A stretch of DNA of 64,000 nucleotides from Allohoeflea poritis (lineage in GTDB: Bacteria; Pseudomonadota; Alphaproteobacteria; Rhizobiales; Rhizobiaceae): positions 151,387-215,386 of the forward strand of contig NZ_JAPJZH010000010.1 of NCBI RefSeq assembly GCF_027889715.1. Reading direction: 5' to 3'. The translations under genes and the position numbers were made by a program. Of the stretch, positions 1-9,030 are shown piece by piece (position 1 is the stretch's first letter; the number at the start of each line of letters is the position of its first letter). The notes below the pieces were generated by a model, which saw nothing but the letters and a program-made list of their open reading frames with translations, was not told the DNA's origin and searched no databases.

Positions 1-1
1 C

Positions 2-1561
2 GAGGACGGCGCCTCGATCCTCGACGCCTACCGGACCGGCCGCGGCGGCTTTCGCGTGCGCGCCCGCTGGGAGAAGGAGGATGCCGGCCGTGGCGGTTAT
101 GTGATCGTCGTCACCGAGATCCCCTACCAGGTGCAGAAATCGCGGATGATCGAGAAGATCGCCGAACTGCTTCTGGCGCGAAAACTGCCGCTGCTCGACG
201 ATATCCGCGACGAATCGGCCGAGGACATCCGCTTGGTACTCGTGCCCAAGAGCCGCAGCGTCGATCCGACCCTGCTGATGGAGTCGCTGTTCAAGCTGAC
301 TGATCTGGAGTCCCGCGTCTCGCTCAATCTCAACGTCCTGTCGAAGGGCAGGGTGCCGAAGGTCATGTCGCTGCCCGACGTGCTGCTCGAATGGCTGGAG
401 CACCGCAAGGAGGTTCTGCAGCGGCGCTCGCGGCACCGTCTTGCCGCCATCGAGCGGCGGCTGGAGATCCTCGGCGGCTATCTGATTGCCTATCTCAATA
501 TCGACGAGGTGATCCGGATCATCCGTGAAGAGGATGATCCGAAGGCCGAGTTGATGCGCCGCTATGAGCTGACGGACCTTCAGGCCGAGTCGATCCTCAA
601 TATGCGCCTGCGTTCCTTGCGCAAGCTCGAGGAGTTCGAGATCCGCAAGGAATTCGACGGCCTTACCGCCGAAAAAGCCGAGATCGAGGCGTTGCTCGCA
701 TCGGACGAGCAACAGTGGAAGACGGTCGCCTGGGAGATCGGCGAGGTCAAGAAGAGCTTCGGCAAGGATACGGAAATCGGCAAGCGCCGCACCGGCTTCG
801 ACGAAGCGCCGGAGACCGATCTCGAGGCCATCCAGCAGGCGATGATCGAGAAGGAACCGGTGACGGTGGTCGTCTCGCAGAAGGGCTGGATCCGGGCGAT
901 GAAGGGCCATTTGGCCGATCATTCGGGCCTCTCCTTCAAGGAAGGCGACAGGCTGAAATTCGCCTTTCCGGCGCATACCACCGACAAGATCATCCTGTTC
1001 ACCACGGGCGGCAAGTTCTACACGCTCGGCTGCGACCGGCTGCCGGGCGGGCGCGGCCATGGCGAGCCGGTGCGCATCATGGTCGACATGGACAACGACC
1101 AGGACATCGTCTCGGCCTTCGTGCACGATCCGGAGCAGAAACTGCTGCTGGCCTCGACGGTGGGCAACGGCTTCATCGTGCCGCAGTCGGAAATCACCGC
1201 CAATACCCGCAAGGGCAAGCAGGTAATGAACGTGAAGCTGCCGGTCGAGGCAACGCTGTGCGTTCCGGTCGGCGGCGACAGCGTCGCGGTGATCGGCGAG
1301 AACAAGAAGCTGCTGGTCTTCCCGCTCACGCAACTGCCGGAAATGACCCGGGGCAAGGGCGTGCGCCTGCAGCGCTACAAGGATGGCGGCATTGCCGATG
1401 TGAAGACCTTTACGATGGAAGAAGGCCTTTCCTGGCAGGATTCGGCCGGGCGCACCCACACCAAGCCGAAGGCCGAACTGACCGAGTGGCTCGGCGACCG
1501 CGCCCAGGCCGGCCGCATCGCGCCGCGCGGCTTCCCGCGGTCGGGGCGGTTCGGGGGGTGA
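2..1561 (+). CDS. parC: DNA topoisomerase IV subunit A, 3' part (5' end outside window)
   Basis: This is the C-terminal ~519 residues of the ParC/GyrA-type subunit of a type IIA topoisomerase, which with ParE decatenates daughter chromosomes. The frame is open from base 2, so the gene starts upstream of the window and the active-site tyrosine region is not visible. Seen here are the end of the breakage-reunion core, the coiled-coil/tower segment (around [19 protein letters not shown]), the [15 protein letters not shown] stretch typical of GyrA/ParC, and then a C-terminal beta-propeller region with degenerate repeats. I call ParC rather than GyrA because no canonical GyrA box (QRRGGKG) is seen in the propeller and the tail is short. 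The gene ends 24 bases before a convergent gene. Confidence 0.9.
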   Translation, partial: EDGASILDAYRTGRGGFRVRARWEKEDAGRGGYVIVVTEIPYQVQKSRMIEKIAELLLARKLPLLDDIRDESAEDIRLVLVPKSRSVDPTLLMESLFKLTDLESRVSLNLNVLSKGRVPKVMSLPDVLLEWLEHRKEVLQRRSRHRLAAIERRLEILGGYLIAYLNIDEVIRIIREEDDPKAELMRRYELTDLQAESILNMRLRSLRKLEEFEIRKEFDGLTAEKAEIEALLASDEQQWKTVAWEIGEVKKSFGKDTEIGKRRTGFDEAPETDLEAIQQAMIEKEPVTVVVSQKGWIRAMKGHLADHSGLSFKEGDRLKFAFPAHTTDKIILFTTGGKFYTLGCDRLPGGRGHGEPVRIMVDMDNDQDIVSAFVHDPEQKLLLASTVGNGFIVPQSEITANTRKGKQVMNVKLPVEATLCVPVGGDSVAVIGENKKLLVFPLTQLPEMTRGKGVRLQRYKDGGIADVKTFTMEEGLSWQDSAGRTHTKPKAELTEWLGDRAQAGRIAPRGFPRSGRFGG

Positions 1562-1585
1562 CGAACCTGCGCGCCGCTGGATGGT

Positions 1586-2077
1586 TTAATTCCCATGTGT
1601 TTTGAGAAACAAAAGGCAATCACTGAATGGGGACTCTCCAGCCAGTTTCTTGACCTCTTCTTGCCGCAACGCTGTGGCTGAAATATCTGACAGCCCGTAC
1701 TTTTCAGGTGCGTCGTCTCCAAACAGATTTTCGTATGCTTGGCTGTCCAAGGTCTCGACAAATCTGGCGCAGATTGCCTTCAGATCAGAAGTAAGTTCTG
1801 ATTCTCCGCTTTGCACGAGTTCGCACCGTAGGACGGACTGCAGCAAGTCACCGTCGTAGAAATCACCGGATGCAAACGGATTCCCGCGGATTACATCCAT
1901 GGCCGGTGGGAGCAAATGAACCAGGCCGATATTCTGACCGATCATGATCCGCAGATCCTCGACAGAGAACTGATCGATCGGTTTGTGTCGCAATGCATGA
2001 CAGGTCTGAACAAGATAGGAGTCATACTCGGCTTCACCCCAGTAATCATCCTCAAGTTCCTCTAGCGTCTTACTCAT
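1586..2077 (-). CDS. CdiI-type contact-dependent inhibition immunity-like protein
   Basis: A 163-residue protein opening with SKTLEELEDDYWGEAEYDSY, followed by SYLVQTCHALR..., a DLRIMIGQNIGL block and a GDFYDGDLL block. This pattern matches my memory of the CdiI_2 family of immunity proteins for contact-dependent growth inhibition toxins. The start is taken at the internal ATG at 2077 because AGGAAAG lies just upstream; an in-frame upstream start would add 23 residues without a ribosome site. No cdiA/cdiB or toxin tip gene is visible nearby, so it is an orphan immunity or 'hypothetical' gene. It is convergent with parC. Such orphans are common outside CDI loci, so the immunity role is inference from family. 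Confidence 0.65.
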   Translation of the reverse strand: MSKTLEELEDDYWGEAEYDSYLVQTCHALRHKPIDQFSVEDLRIMIGQNIGLVHLLPPAMDVIRGNPFASGDFYDGDLLQSVLRCELVQSGESELTSDLKAICARFVETLDSQAYENLFGDDAPEKYGLSDISATALRQEEVKKLAGESPFSDCLLFLKTHGN

Positions 2078-2129
2078 CTTTCTTTCCTGAAGCGCACCTT
2101 GTCGTTTAGTTGGGGACTCATGTAATATC

Positions 2130-2170
2130 GCTACAAAGCTCACCAAATATCAAATGCCACCATTTGTAGC
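2130..2170. promoter_or_regulatory. 8-bp inverted repeat in a divergent promoter region
   Basis: GCTACAAA (2130-2137) and TTTGTAGC (2163-2170) are a perfect inverted repeat around a 25-base spacer, between the divergent immunity-like gene and the methyltransferase gene. It could be an operator or a chance stem; no cognate regulator is adjacent. Confidence 0.25.
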
Positions 2171-2194
2171 ATCCTGCCGACAGGAGCAGAATCC

Positions 2195-2983
2195 ATGGAT
2201 TCGCGCGAGGTCGCCGTTCATTGGGAAAACAATGCCGAGACATGGACGCGGACCACGCGCGCCGGTCACGATGTCTATCGGGACGCGTTGAACACACCGG
2301 CCTTTCTGGCGATGCTGCCGCCGGTCGAAGGCCTTGAGGGCCTCGATGTCGGCTGCGGGGAGGGCACCAATACCCGCAGGATCGCGGAGCTGGGCGCCCG
2401 CATGACCGGCATCGACATCGCGCCGACCTTCATCCGCCATGCGAGGCAGGCCGAAACCGAACGGCCTCTTGGTATCGCGTACCGGGAAGCCGACGCGCTG
2501 GCGCTTTCCTTCGGCGATGCAAGTTTCGATTTCGCCACGGCCTTCATGTCCCTCATGGACATGCCGCACCAGGACAGGGCGCTTGCCGAAATACTCCGCG
2601 TGCTGCGTCCGGGCGGATTCCTGCAGTTCTCCATCCTGCATCCCTGTTTCGTGCCGCCCCGGCGGCGCAATGTACGGGACGAGAACGGCGCGGCAGTGGC
2701 GGTCGAGGTCGCCGACTACTTCAATGAGGTGGACGGCCAGGTGGAGACCTGGATGTTCTCGGACATTCCGGAAGAAGAGCGCGCGCGGCTCGACCCGTTC
2801 AGCGTGCCGCGTTTCCACCGCACGCTGTCAAGCTGGGTTGCGATGATCTGCAACGCGGGCTTTGTCATCCAGCAACTCGGCGAACCGCGCGCATCCGATG
2901 AAACGGCCCGGCGACACCCGGTCGTGGCCGACACACAGGTCGCGCCAATCTTTCTGCATGTTCGGGCCGGAAAGCCTGCTTGA
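2195..2983 (+). CDS. class I SAM-dependent methyltransferase
   Basis: A 262-residue methyltransferase of the UbiE/Methyltransf_11 type. Motif I, LDVGCGEGTN (about residues 50-59), binds S-adenosylmethionine; the acidic residue of motif II is in TGIDIA (D74). Post-motif strands are followed by an LRPGGFLQFSILHPCF block typical of small-molecule methyltransferases. The ATG at 2195 follows GACAGGAGCAG, a fair ribosome site. The substrate cannot be read from sequence. It is monocistronic, divergent from the upstream immunity-like gene. Confidence 0.85.
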   Translation: MDSREVAVHWENNAETWTRTTRAGHDVYRDALNTPAFLAMLPPVEGLEGLDVGCGEGTNTRRIAELGARMTGIDIAPTFIRHARQAETERPLGIAYREADALALSFGDASFDFATAFMSLMDMPHQDRALAEILRVLRPGGFLQFSILHPCFVPPRRRNVRDENGAAVAVEVADYFNEVDGQVETWMFSDIPEEERARLDPFSVPRFHRTLSSWVAMICNAGFVIQQLGEPRASDETARRHPVVADTQVAPIFLHVRAGKPA

Positions 2984-3153
2984 TGTCCCTGGAAGAGGTC
3001 TGCCTACAAGCCGCAGTTTAGGCTTTGCAGACAAAAGAGCGCTCATCCTTTGCAGCATTGTTGTCCGAGGCGTTCGTTTCCATGGACCGCGGTCCCGGTA
3101 TCCGCCTACAATCCTGCAGGCCGGTTCGGGCCTGTCCGATTCGGGAGGACATC

Positions 3154-3789
3154 ATGCGGGATCTGCGCATTTGCTTTGTCGGCGACAGCTACATCAACGG
3201 GTCCGGCGATGAGCAGTGCCTTGGCTGGATCGGGCGCCTTTGCAAGGCGCGGTTCAACCGGCAATTCCGGCTGACCTTCTATGATCTCGGTATTCGCGGC
3301 GCCACCACCGACGAGATCCGCGGACGATGGGTGGCCGAATGCGCGGCGCGTTTTCCGGACGGCGCGGACAATCGCGTGGTGCTTCAGTTCGGCATCAATG
3401 ATGTCGCCGAGATTGTCGGCTCCGGCCGGCGCGTGGAAGAGGAAGCTTCGGTTGCCAATGCCGAAGCGATCGCGCGCGAAGCGGCATCACGCTATCCGAC
3501 GCTGTGGGTGGGTGTCCCGCCGGCCAATGTCGCATGCTCGCCCATGCGGCCAAGCGAGGGGCTGGAAATCGATTTCTCGCAGGAAACGGCAATCGCGCTC
3601 AACCGGCGTTATGCCGAACTGGCTGCAAAGCTTGGCGTTCCCTACCTCGATATTCAGACGCCGCTTCTGGCGGACAAACGCTACATGGACAGTCTCACAA
3701 AGGGTGACCGCATGCATTGCGACGGCTCGGGATACGCTATCATGGCCGATCTCGTCGACAAATGGGACGCCTGGGCGGATTGGTTTTAG
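3154..3789 (+). CDS. SGNH/GDSL-family hydrolase
   Basis: A 211-residue cytoplasmic esterase/lipase-like hydrolase of the SGNH fold. Block I is GDSY (residues 10-13, catalytic Ser12), block III is FGIND (G80-N82) and the C-terminal catalytic pair is D185-x-x-H188 in DRMHCDGSG. All four SGNH positions are therefore visible. The ATG at 3154 was chosen because it follows GGAGGA and begins directly at the first core strand; in-frame starts upstream add 43 residues with no domain content. No signal peptide is seen, so it probably acts on a small intracellular ester. Confidence 0.85.
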   Translation: MRDLRICFVGDSYINGSGDEQCLGWIGRLCKARFNRQFRLTFYDLGIRGATTDEIRGRWVAECAARFPDGADNRVVLQFGINDVAEIVGSGRRVEEEASVANAEAIAREAASRYPTLWVGVPPANVACSPMRPSEGLEIDFSQETAIALNRRYAELAAKLGVPYLDIQTPLLADKRYMDSLTKGDRMHCDGSGYAIMADLVDKWDAWADWF

Positions 3790-3947
3790 ATCCGGGGCCT
3801 TGGGGAGGCGGCGGTTCGGGTGTATGGTGGCAGGTTGATCTCGCGCCAGGGAAGAAGCGGTGTCCAGCCCTTGCGTCGCCGCGCCCTGCGTTTCGCCTCG
3901 AAGCTGCGCAGAAGATGTTTGACATCCAACCGCTGCAAAGGGGACAT
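3786..3947 (-). pseudogene. possible small or frameshifted gene with a GFA-like tail
   Basis: Between the SGNH gene and the next + strand gene (3790-4165) no solid gene is found, but the minus strand carries an open segment reading SPLQRLDVKHLLRSFEAKRR and then a RRARRRKGWTP-type basic stretch. GAGGA sits 2-3 bases before an ATG at 3947. A second short open stretch in another frame (3961-4032, reading MKSPSNRFLKALLKWLGEE) leads into it, as if one base had been gained or lost near 3962. The DNA at 3860-3900 matches 36 of 41 bases with the 3' part of the GFA-family gene at 4775-4815. It may be a relic of a GFA paralogue or a frameshifted small gene. Confidence 0.3.
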
Positions 3948-4165
3948 GTCCTCAATGTGGCTATGCTTGCGGTTTCTCCTCGCCCAGCCATTTCAGCAAG
4001 GCTTTCAAGAAGCGGTTTGAGGGAGATTTCATCGCTGCGGAAAGCATCGTGGAACAAATGTTACATGGCTGCGACACTTGTGATGCGCCCGTCTATTGCG
4101 GTGGGCCGAATGCCGGCTAAACTTCCTCCTGCTCCCGAAATCGATCGGAATTGGAAGGAACGGTC

Positions 4166-4549
4166 ATGCCCCGCACAAAGCAGTTCTACGCCCTGATTGT
4201 TTCCCTGAGTGCTATACTCTTTTTTGCCAGCCCGGCGCTCGCAGCTGACGCTCCGGCACCGTCCGGCGCAGAAAAGGTCAGCGAACAACCCCGCCGAGGC
4301 GGAACACACACGCTTTATCGGAGTTCGAAATCAGCGACTGAGATTGTCCAGGCCTACCAGACAACTCTTGAATCGGACGGCTGGACCATCCAGAGCAGCG
4401 GCAGTGGTGGCGGGTCGTATGGCGGTGGCGGCGGTCTGACGGCGTCCAAGGATAGCCAATACCTTGTCATGACCGCCGGTGGACAGGCCGGCGCAACAAA
4501 CATTGACCTCTGCGTATGGCCGTCAAAGCCGTCCAATGACGATTGCTAG
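4166..4549 (+). CDS. small secreted protein of unknown function
   Basis: A 127-residue protein with a clear Sec signal peptide: basic start (MPRTKQ), hydrophobic core, and a likely cleavage after ALA in SPALAAD (about residues 25-28). The mature part has a charged segment, then TLYRSSKSATEIVQAYQTTL, a glycine/serine-rich linker (SSGSGGGSYGGGGG) and a C-terminal strand-rich segment. That layout resembles small periplasmic or lipoprotein-like proteins whose domain processes 'difference' peptides, but I do not recognise the family. The ATG at 4166 follows GGAAGGAACG; an in-frame ATG 15 bases upstream has no ribosome site. Confidence 0.65.
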   Translation: MPRTKQFYALIVSLSAILFFASPALAADAPAPSGAEKVSEQPRRGGTHTLYRSSKSATEIVQAYQTTLESDGWTIQSSGSGGGSYGGGGGLTASKDSQYLVMTAGGQAGATNIDLCVWPSKPSNDDC

Positions 4550-4691
4550 TGCATATTCTGGAATCATACTTCCGAGGCTTCCGTTGATGCGGCGTCCAAC
4601 CTGACCATCCGTCATGAATGGCTTGCCAATGCGACACCGCTGCAGAAGAAGGATTCTGGGACGCGAGCCGCTTTTCGGCCTGTTATCGCCG

Positions 4692-5171
4692 TCACTTTGG
4701 CGAGTTGCCTTCTGTAACACGGAGCAGGTTGGCCGAGCGGCTTCCAGTGGTTGCCTGCCAATCTAACGTCACTGGTGTCCAGCTCTTGCGCCGGCGTGCC
4801 CTGCGTTCCGCCTCGGTCTCGTTGTCATAGTTTGCCGCAACGGGGTCGGCTGTGAAACTGTCGCGGCTGTCCAGGCTGTTGACGACAACGAGCGCCCGCT
4901 CCGGTTCATCCACGGTTATCGCCGCGACATAGACACCGCAAATACGGCAGATCAGATATTCGGCGGTGCCGAGGCCAAAGCGGTAGCGGTTCACCTCCGC
5001 CTTGTCGCCGATCCTTATTTCGAGGTGCCCCTCGGGATCAGCGACGGCCAGCACATTGTGCTTTCGGCAGAAGGCGCATTGGCAGGCAACCGGCCTGATG
5101 CGGTCCGGCGCGATTTTCGTGCTGAAGGTGATGGCGATATTGCCGCAGTGGCAGCCGCCCGTGTGTTCCAT
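4692..5171 (-). CDS. GFA/CENP-V family zinc-binding protein
   Basis: A 159-residue protein of the glutathione-dependent formaldehyde-activating (GFA) family, a beta-fold binding two zinc ions. The zinc ligands are visible in order: GCHCGN (C7, C9), ACQCAFC (C30, C32, C35) and CRICG (C75, C78). The start at 5171 is set by GAGGAGG just upstream; a longer start would add 13 residues. It lies 10 bases after the EamA transporter gene on the same strand, so the two are likely co-transcribed. The tail beyond SWTPVTLDW is about 20 residues longer than usual. Family members have uncertain physiological substrates; formaldehyde activation is not proven for most. Confidence 0.85.
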   Translation of the reverse strand: MEHTGGCHCGNIAITFSTKIAPDRIRPVACQCAFCRKHNVLAVADPEGHLEIRIGDKAEVNRYRFGLGTAEYLICRICGVYVAAITVDEPERALVVVNSLDSRDSFTADPVAANYDNETEAERRARRRKSWTPVTLDWQATTGSRSANLLRVTEGNSPK

Positions 5172-5181
5172 TCGTGCCTCC

Positions 5182-6054
5182 TCAATCCTGCGCCGGGCGG
5201 TGAATCGCAATGCCGGTCATCACCAGCGCAATACCCGCAATATCGCGCATTGTCGGGATCTGTGCCAATATGATTGCCGCGATGATGGTCGCCGTTGCCG
5301 GCAGCAGTGCCAGCATCAGGGCGAAACTGGCGCGGGGCAGGCGGGACATGGCGAGTTGATCGCAGATATAGGGAACCACCGACGAGCAGATCCCGACCGC
5401 AATGCCTGCAAGCACGAGTTCCGCGTGGCCGAAAACCCGAAGCGCCTCGGCAAAGCCGACCGGCATCAGGAACAAAAACGCGAGCAGCATCGCCGCGCCG
5501 AGGATTTCGACGCCGCCGCTTGCACCTTGCGCCGCCGCCCTATGGCCGAGGATGATGTAGCCGACGAAGAGCACCGCGTTGAGTGCCGCGAAGGCGAGCC
5601 CGAGCGGATCGGTTGACCAAGTCGCGTCGATCAGGATGTAGACACCGGTAGCGGCAATAACGAGTGCCAGCACGTTGCGCCGCGTACGCAAACCATAAAG
5701 CGCGACGGCAATCGTGCCGATGAACTCCATCGCGGCGACCAGGCTCATCGGCAGGCGGTCGAGCGCCAGATAAAAGGATGTGTTCATCACCGCCAGGCAA
5801 AGTCCGAGGCCGACGAGCAGAAGGCGCACGCGCCCGTCTGCCTTCCGGATGGTCCGCCAGGGCCGGGTCAGCGGCGCGAGAACAAGCGCGGCCGAGGCCA
5901 TGCGGAACCAGGCGACGCCGAGCACCCCGACGGCGGGAAAAAGAAGCACGGCGAAGGACGGGCCGAGATAGTGGAATATGGCGCTGATGCCGAACCAGAT
6001 CTGGGGAGGGACCGCTTTGGAGGCCCGGTTCAGGATCGTTCTATTGGCGGACAT
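5182..6054 (-). CDS. EamA (DMT superfamily) exporter, RhtA-like
   Basis: A 290-residue inner-membrane protein with about ten hydrophobic helices arranged as two EamA repeats. The stretches LDRLPMSLVAAMEFIGTIAV and the later DPLGLAFAALNAVLFVGYII strongly recall the RhtA subgroup (threonine/homoserine exporters). The start at 6054 has AAGGAG 6-7 bases upstream; a longer start adds 14 residues. It is divergent from an Lrp/AsnC regulator 101 bases away, a common arrangement for amino-acid exporters controlled by their substrate. The amino-acid substrate itself is inference. Confidence 0.82.
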   Translation of the reverse strand: MSANRTILNRASKAVPPQIWFGISAIFHYLGPSFAVLLFPAVGVLGVAWFRMASAALVLAPLTRPWRTIRKADGRVRLLLVGLGLCLAVMNTSFYLALDRLPMSLVAAMEFIGTIAVALYGLRTRRNVLALVIAATGVYILIDATWSTDPLGLAFAALNAVLFVGYIILGHRAAAQGASGGVEILGAAMLLAFLFLMPVGFAEALRVFGHAELVLAGIAVGICSSVVPYICDQLAMSRLPRASFALMLALLPATATIIAAIILAQIPTMRDIAGIALVMTGIAIHRPAQD

Positions 6055-6155
6055 ATAGGCTCCTTGTCGCTTAAGGATAGCAAGCCTATTGTGCAATCTG
6101 AATGAGTGGTTCTCGGACCAGATGCGAATATGGATTTGAAAAACAGGATTTTCCG

Positions 6156-6632
6156 GTGAAACGCCTTCGATATGAAAACAGCGACCTGGACCGGATCGAC
6201 GCGGCCATCCTCAAGTTTCTGATCGAGGACGCGCGAACGAGCGTGGCCGAGTTGGCACGGAGGGTCGAACTGTCCGCGCCAAGCGTCTCGGAACGCATCA
6301 GGCGGCTCGAGGAGGCAGGCGTCATACGCGGCTACACACTCGACATCGACCCCGCGGCCATCGGACTGCCGCTGACGGTCTGGATACGGATACGGCCGTT
6401 GCCGGGCGCCCTGAGCCGCGTCGCCGAAATTCTCAGGGCCCGCCCGGAAATCGTCGAATGCGACCGGATCACCGGCGACGACTGCTATGTTGCGCGCGCC
6501 CATGTGTCGGATGTCGCGGCACTCGAGGTCCTGATAGACACATTCGCCGATTGCGCATCGACCAACACATCCGTCGTCCAGTCTTCGCCCGTCGCCAGGC
6601 GGCTTCCGCCGGTGACCGGCGGGCAGGGGTGA
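6156..6632 (+). CDS. Lrp/AsnC-family transcriptional regulator
   Basis: About 158 residues. The N-terminal winged-helix HTH (DLDRIDAAILKFLIEDAR ... SAPSVSERIRRLEEAGVIRG) is followed by the RAM/AsnC ligand-binding beta-alpha-beta domain (VWIRIRPLPGALSRVAEIL ... ITGDDCYVARAHV). The start is uncertain: GTG at 6156 has AGGA seven bases upstream, while the in-frame ATG at 6102 lacks a ribosome site. It is divergent from the RhtA-like exporter and probably controls it and itself in response to an amino acid. Confidence 0.88.
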   Translation: MKRLRYENSDLDRIDAAILKFLIEDARTSVAELARRVELSAPSVSERIRRLEEAGVIRGYTLDIDPAAIGLPLTVWIRIRPLPGALSRVAEILRARPEIVECDRITGDDCYVARAHVSDVAALEVLIDTFADCASTNTSVVQSSPVARRLPPVTGGQG

Positions 6633-6662
6633 GGATATTCTGACCGGCGTGGCGCGAGACCG

Positions 6663-7070
6663 TCAGGGATGCATCTTTGCGCCCTTCGTGATCTTGTCGA
6701 CGATCTTCCGGTCGTCGCGAAGTGCCAGGCCGACGAGATTCAATTCGTAGGTCGGGAACTGCTTCACGGCAGCCCGGTTGGCTGCATCGTGGCCGGTGGC
6801 AAACATCTCCTCGATATAGATTGCCATTTCGGCCCCGCGTCCCAGCGCCCGCGCGTGAATCCTGGCAAGGCCGGCCGCGTCGGCGGCAAGCACGATCATC
6901 GGCTGGATCATCAGCGGGCTGTAGGTCTTGCCGCTTGCATCCTCGTAACGCTCGCCCAGGAGATCGGCGTTGGCGCCGAGAACGCCGCTCGTCAGGAAGG
7001 CGGTCACATTGAGCTTCTGCCAGACCAGGAGGTCATCCCGCACGATGATGGCGATCTTTGTTTCGAACAC
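6663..7070 (-). CDS. DUF2000 family protein
   Basis: A 135-residue protein recognisable as DUF2000 by KIAIIVRDDLLVWQKLNVTA at the start, the LGERYEDASG block, QPMIVLAADAAGLARIHARAL and the IEEMFATGHDAANRAAV block. The family has a peptidyl-tRNA-hydrolase-II-like fold and no assigned biochemical role. It is divergent from another Lrp/AsnC regulator (start at 7198), a recurring arrangement for this family, so the regulator probably controls it. The start ATG at 7070 is the natural N-terminus of the domain. Confidence 0.85.
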   Translation of the reverse strand: MFETKIAIIVRDDLLVWQKLNVTAFLTSGVLGANADLLGERYEDASGKTYSPLMIQPMIVLAADAAGLARIHARALGRGAEMAIYIEEMFATGHDAANRAAVKQFPTYELNLVGLALRDDRKIVDKITKGAKMHP

Positions 7071-7197
7071 GATATTGCCTCATATTGTTCGATATTTTCG
7101 GAAAATTGGGAGCCATAATTTCTTCAATTGTCAAAAATGAAATATATTATTCGGAATGCATGCAGGCAAACGAATCTCATTCGGAGGAATGGTTGAA

Positions 7198-7674
7198 ATG
7201 GCGTCCCTGGACCGAACAGATCACAGAATTCTGGCGCTTTTGTCGAAGAATGCACGGATGAGCAACAAGGAACTCGCCCATGCGGTGGACCTGTCGCCCT
7301 CAAGCGTTCACGAACGGACCCGGCGTCTGTTCGAAAACGGCGTGCTGGCGGGTGCGCATGCGGATGTGCGTCTGGACCGGTTAGGTCTGGCGCTGAGAGC
7401 GCTCTTGTTTGTCCAGATGTCCGAGCACGAGAAAACCAATCTCGACGCCTTCGTGAAGGGCGTGCTGCAGATCCCCGAGGTGCAGGCCGCCTGGATGATC
7501 AGCGGCCGGTTTGACGCGGTCGTCGAACTTGTCACCCGGAATACGGACCATCTTCATCGGATCGTCGTGGAAAAATTCTCGTCGCGCGATGAAATTCACC
7601 GCATCGAGACATCGATCATTTTCGAGAATGCAAGGCAGAACGATCTGTCGGCCACGCTGGAACTCGCGCAGTGA
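7198..7674 (+). CDS. Lrp/AsnC-family transcriptional regulator
   Basis: About 158 residues: winged HTH (LDRTDHRILALLSKNARMSN ... SPSSVHERTRRLFENGVLAG) then the RAM domain (RALLFVQMSEHEKTNLDAF ... AAWMISGRFDAVVELVTRN). The ATG at 7198 is preferred because GGAGG lies 11 bases upstream; the in-frame ATG at 7189 leaves only two bases after GGAGG. It is divergent from the DUF2000 gene and distinct from the regulator at 6.2 kb (different recognition helix), so the two local Lrp units probably respond to different ligands. Confidence 0.88.
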   Translation: MASLDRTDHRILALLSKNARMSNKELAHAVDLSPSSVHERTRRLFENGVLAGAHADVRLDRLGLALRALLFVQMSEHEKTNLDAFVKGVLQIPEVQAAWMISGRFDAVVELVTRNTDHLHRIVVEKFSSRDEIHRIETSIIFENARQNDLSATLELAQ

Positions 7675-7722
7675 AAGGCACGCGGCCTTCCCATGGCTGA
7701 CGCCGCCATGCGCCGGCATCGG

Positions 7723-8844
7723 CTATAGAAAACGCTCCAGATAGTCGTCCGAATAATCGACCTCAAGCTCAATCCAGATGGGCAGGTGGTCTGACATTTC
7801 GAACGTGGTCCATTGACGGTAACTGCGCGGAAAATTGGTGTAGGGGTCCTTCTTGTTCGCCTTGCGCTGTGCGTCGCAGACCGGCTTGTAATGCGCCAGC
7901 ATGTCCTTGTGCGAAATCCGCCGTGTCGGACCTTTCTTCTCCGCCTCGGGCAATTCATCGAATTCCTTTTCGGGGTAGGGCCCGAAAATGGCTCTGCGCC
8001 AGTCGAAGAGGCCGTGGCGGATCAGCTTTGTCTTGCGGGTGGCCGCGCCCTTGTCGGTGAATGCCATCTGGTCGTAGAGCTTGTCGCCGCCCAGATTGGC
8101 GGCCGGAAACTGCGGCACCACCATCTTGCTGTCCCGCAGCGCCTTCATGATTTTTCCGTCGGCGGATTCGATGTTCATGTCGCCGAGGAAGATGTAGACC
8201 TGATCTTCCTTCTTCGCGCGCTGGATCAGCAGTTTCGTGATTGCCGTGATCTCATCGGCCCGCATCTTCTTCTCCTTGGCGGAATCGCCGCCGAATACGA
8301 TGTGGGTGGAACACAGGCAGAAGCGGAACCAGCCGGCCTGGAAGGCCGCGAAGAACGGCGAGCGCGCCAGCTGATCGCTGTTTTCGAGATCGTCGGGATC
8401 GACCACCAGCTCGCCGATCAGCCGGCGGAAGAAAACACGATCGGTGTTGTACACGAAAGCCATGCGCTCATTGTTGCCGCCTTTGTGGGTCGACACGTCG
8501 GAGACGAAATATTCCCAATTCGGTCCCAGCAGCTTGCGAAGACGTTCGAGCGGGGCGAGGTCGCTCTTGACCTCTTGTATTGCGCAGATGTCGAAATTGC
8601 TGATGATCTCCGCGATGTAATGATAGCTCTCGTCGAGCCGCTCCGCGCCGTCATCGAAAGCGCGTATGTTCCAGCTTCCGACGATCAGCGAGCGCGGCTG
8701 GCGTTTGCTGGTGATCGTTTCTGCGAGGTCCTTGCGCAGTGTGAGCAGGCGGCTGGCGATCCAGTTCTTCTTGCCCTTGTAGTCAGGAAACTTGCCGGCA
8801 TCCGGCCCATCCTCATATGACTTCAGCCCATGGTAAAACGGCAT
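7723..8844 (-). CDS. endonuclease/exonuclease/phosphatase-fold protein
   Basis: A 373-residue protein of the EEP (DNase I-like) superfamily. Catalytic-type motifs appear in order: SWNIRAF (N59), AIQEVKS (E91, metal ligand), STHIVFG (H181), FLGDMNIES (D222, N224) and EMSDHLPIW (D352, H353). All core residues are present, so an active metal-dependent phosphodiesterase is likely. It lacks a signal peptide. The ATG at 8844 follows GGGGAGCGACC. Substrate (DNA, RNA or phosphoester) cannot be told. It sits alone, convergent with the Lrp gene. Confidence 0.85.
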   Translation of the reverse strand: MPFYHGLKSYEDGPDAGKFPDYKGKKNWIASRLLTLRKDLAETITSKRQPRSLIVGSWNIRAFDDGAERLDESYHYIAEIISNFDICAIQEVKSDLAPLERLRKLLGPNWEYFVSDVSTHKGGNNERMAFVYNTDRVFFRRLIGELVVDPDDLENSDQLARSPFFAAFQAGWFRFCLCSTHIVFGGDSAKEKKMRADEITAITKLLIQRAKKEDQVYIFLGDMNIESADGKIMKALRDSKMVVPQFPAANLGGDKLYDQMAFTDKGAATRKTKLIRHGLFDWRRAIFGPYPEKEFDELPEAEKKGPTRRISHKDMLAHYKPVCDAQRKANKKDPYTNFPRSYRQWTTFEMSDHLPIWIELEVDYSDDYLERFL

Positions 8845-9030
8845 TGGTCGCTCCCCTTTTGTTCCGGATCCCGATATGGCGCGGTGCCCGGGCCGGCAAA
8901 CCGCATCATCGGCAGGTTAGGCGCGTGTACGCTTCGATTATGTAGCGAATGCCACGTTTGCGTCGCCCGGGGCGGAGCCAGCCGTGCCGGCAATGCGAAG
9001 TGTGGTGTCGGCGGGCATCGGCGCTGAGCG

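Noticed and set aside
7813..8820. 335-residue + strand frame opposite the EEP gene
   Set aside because: Antisense shadow of a gene with intact catalytic motifs.
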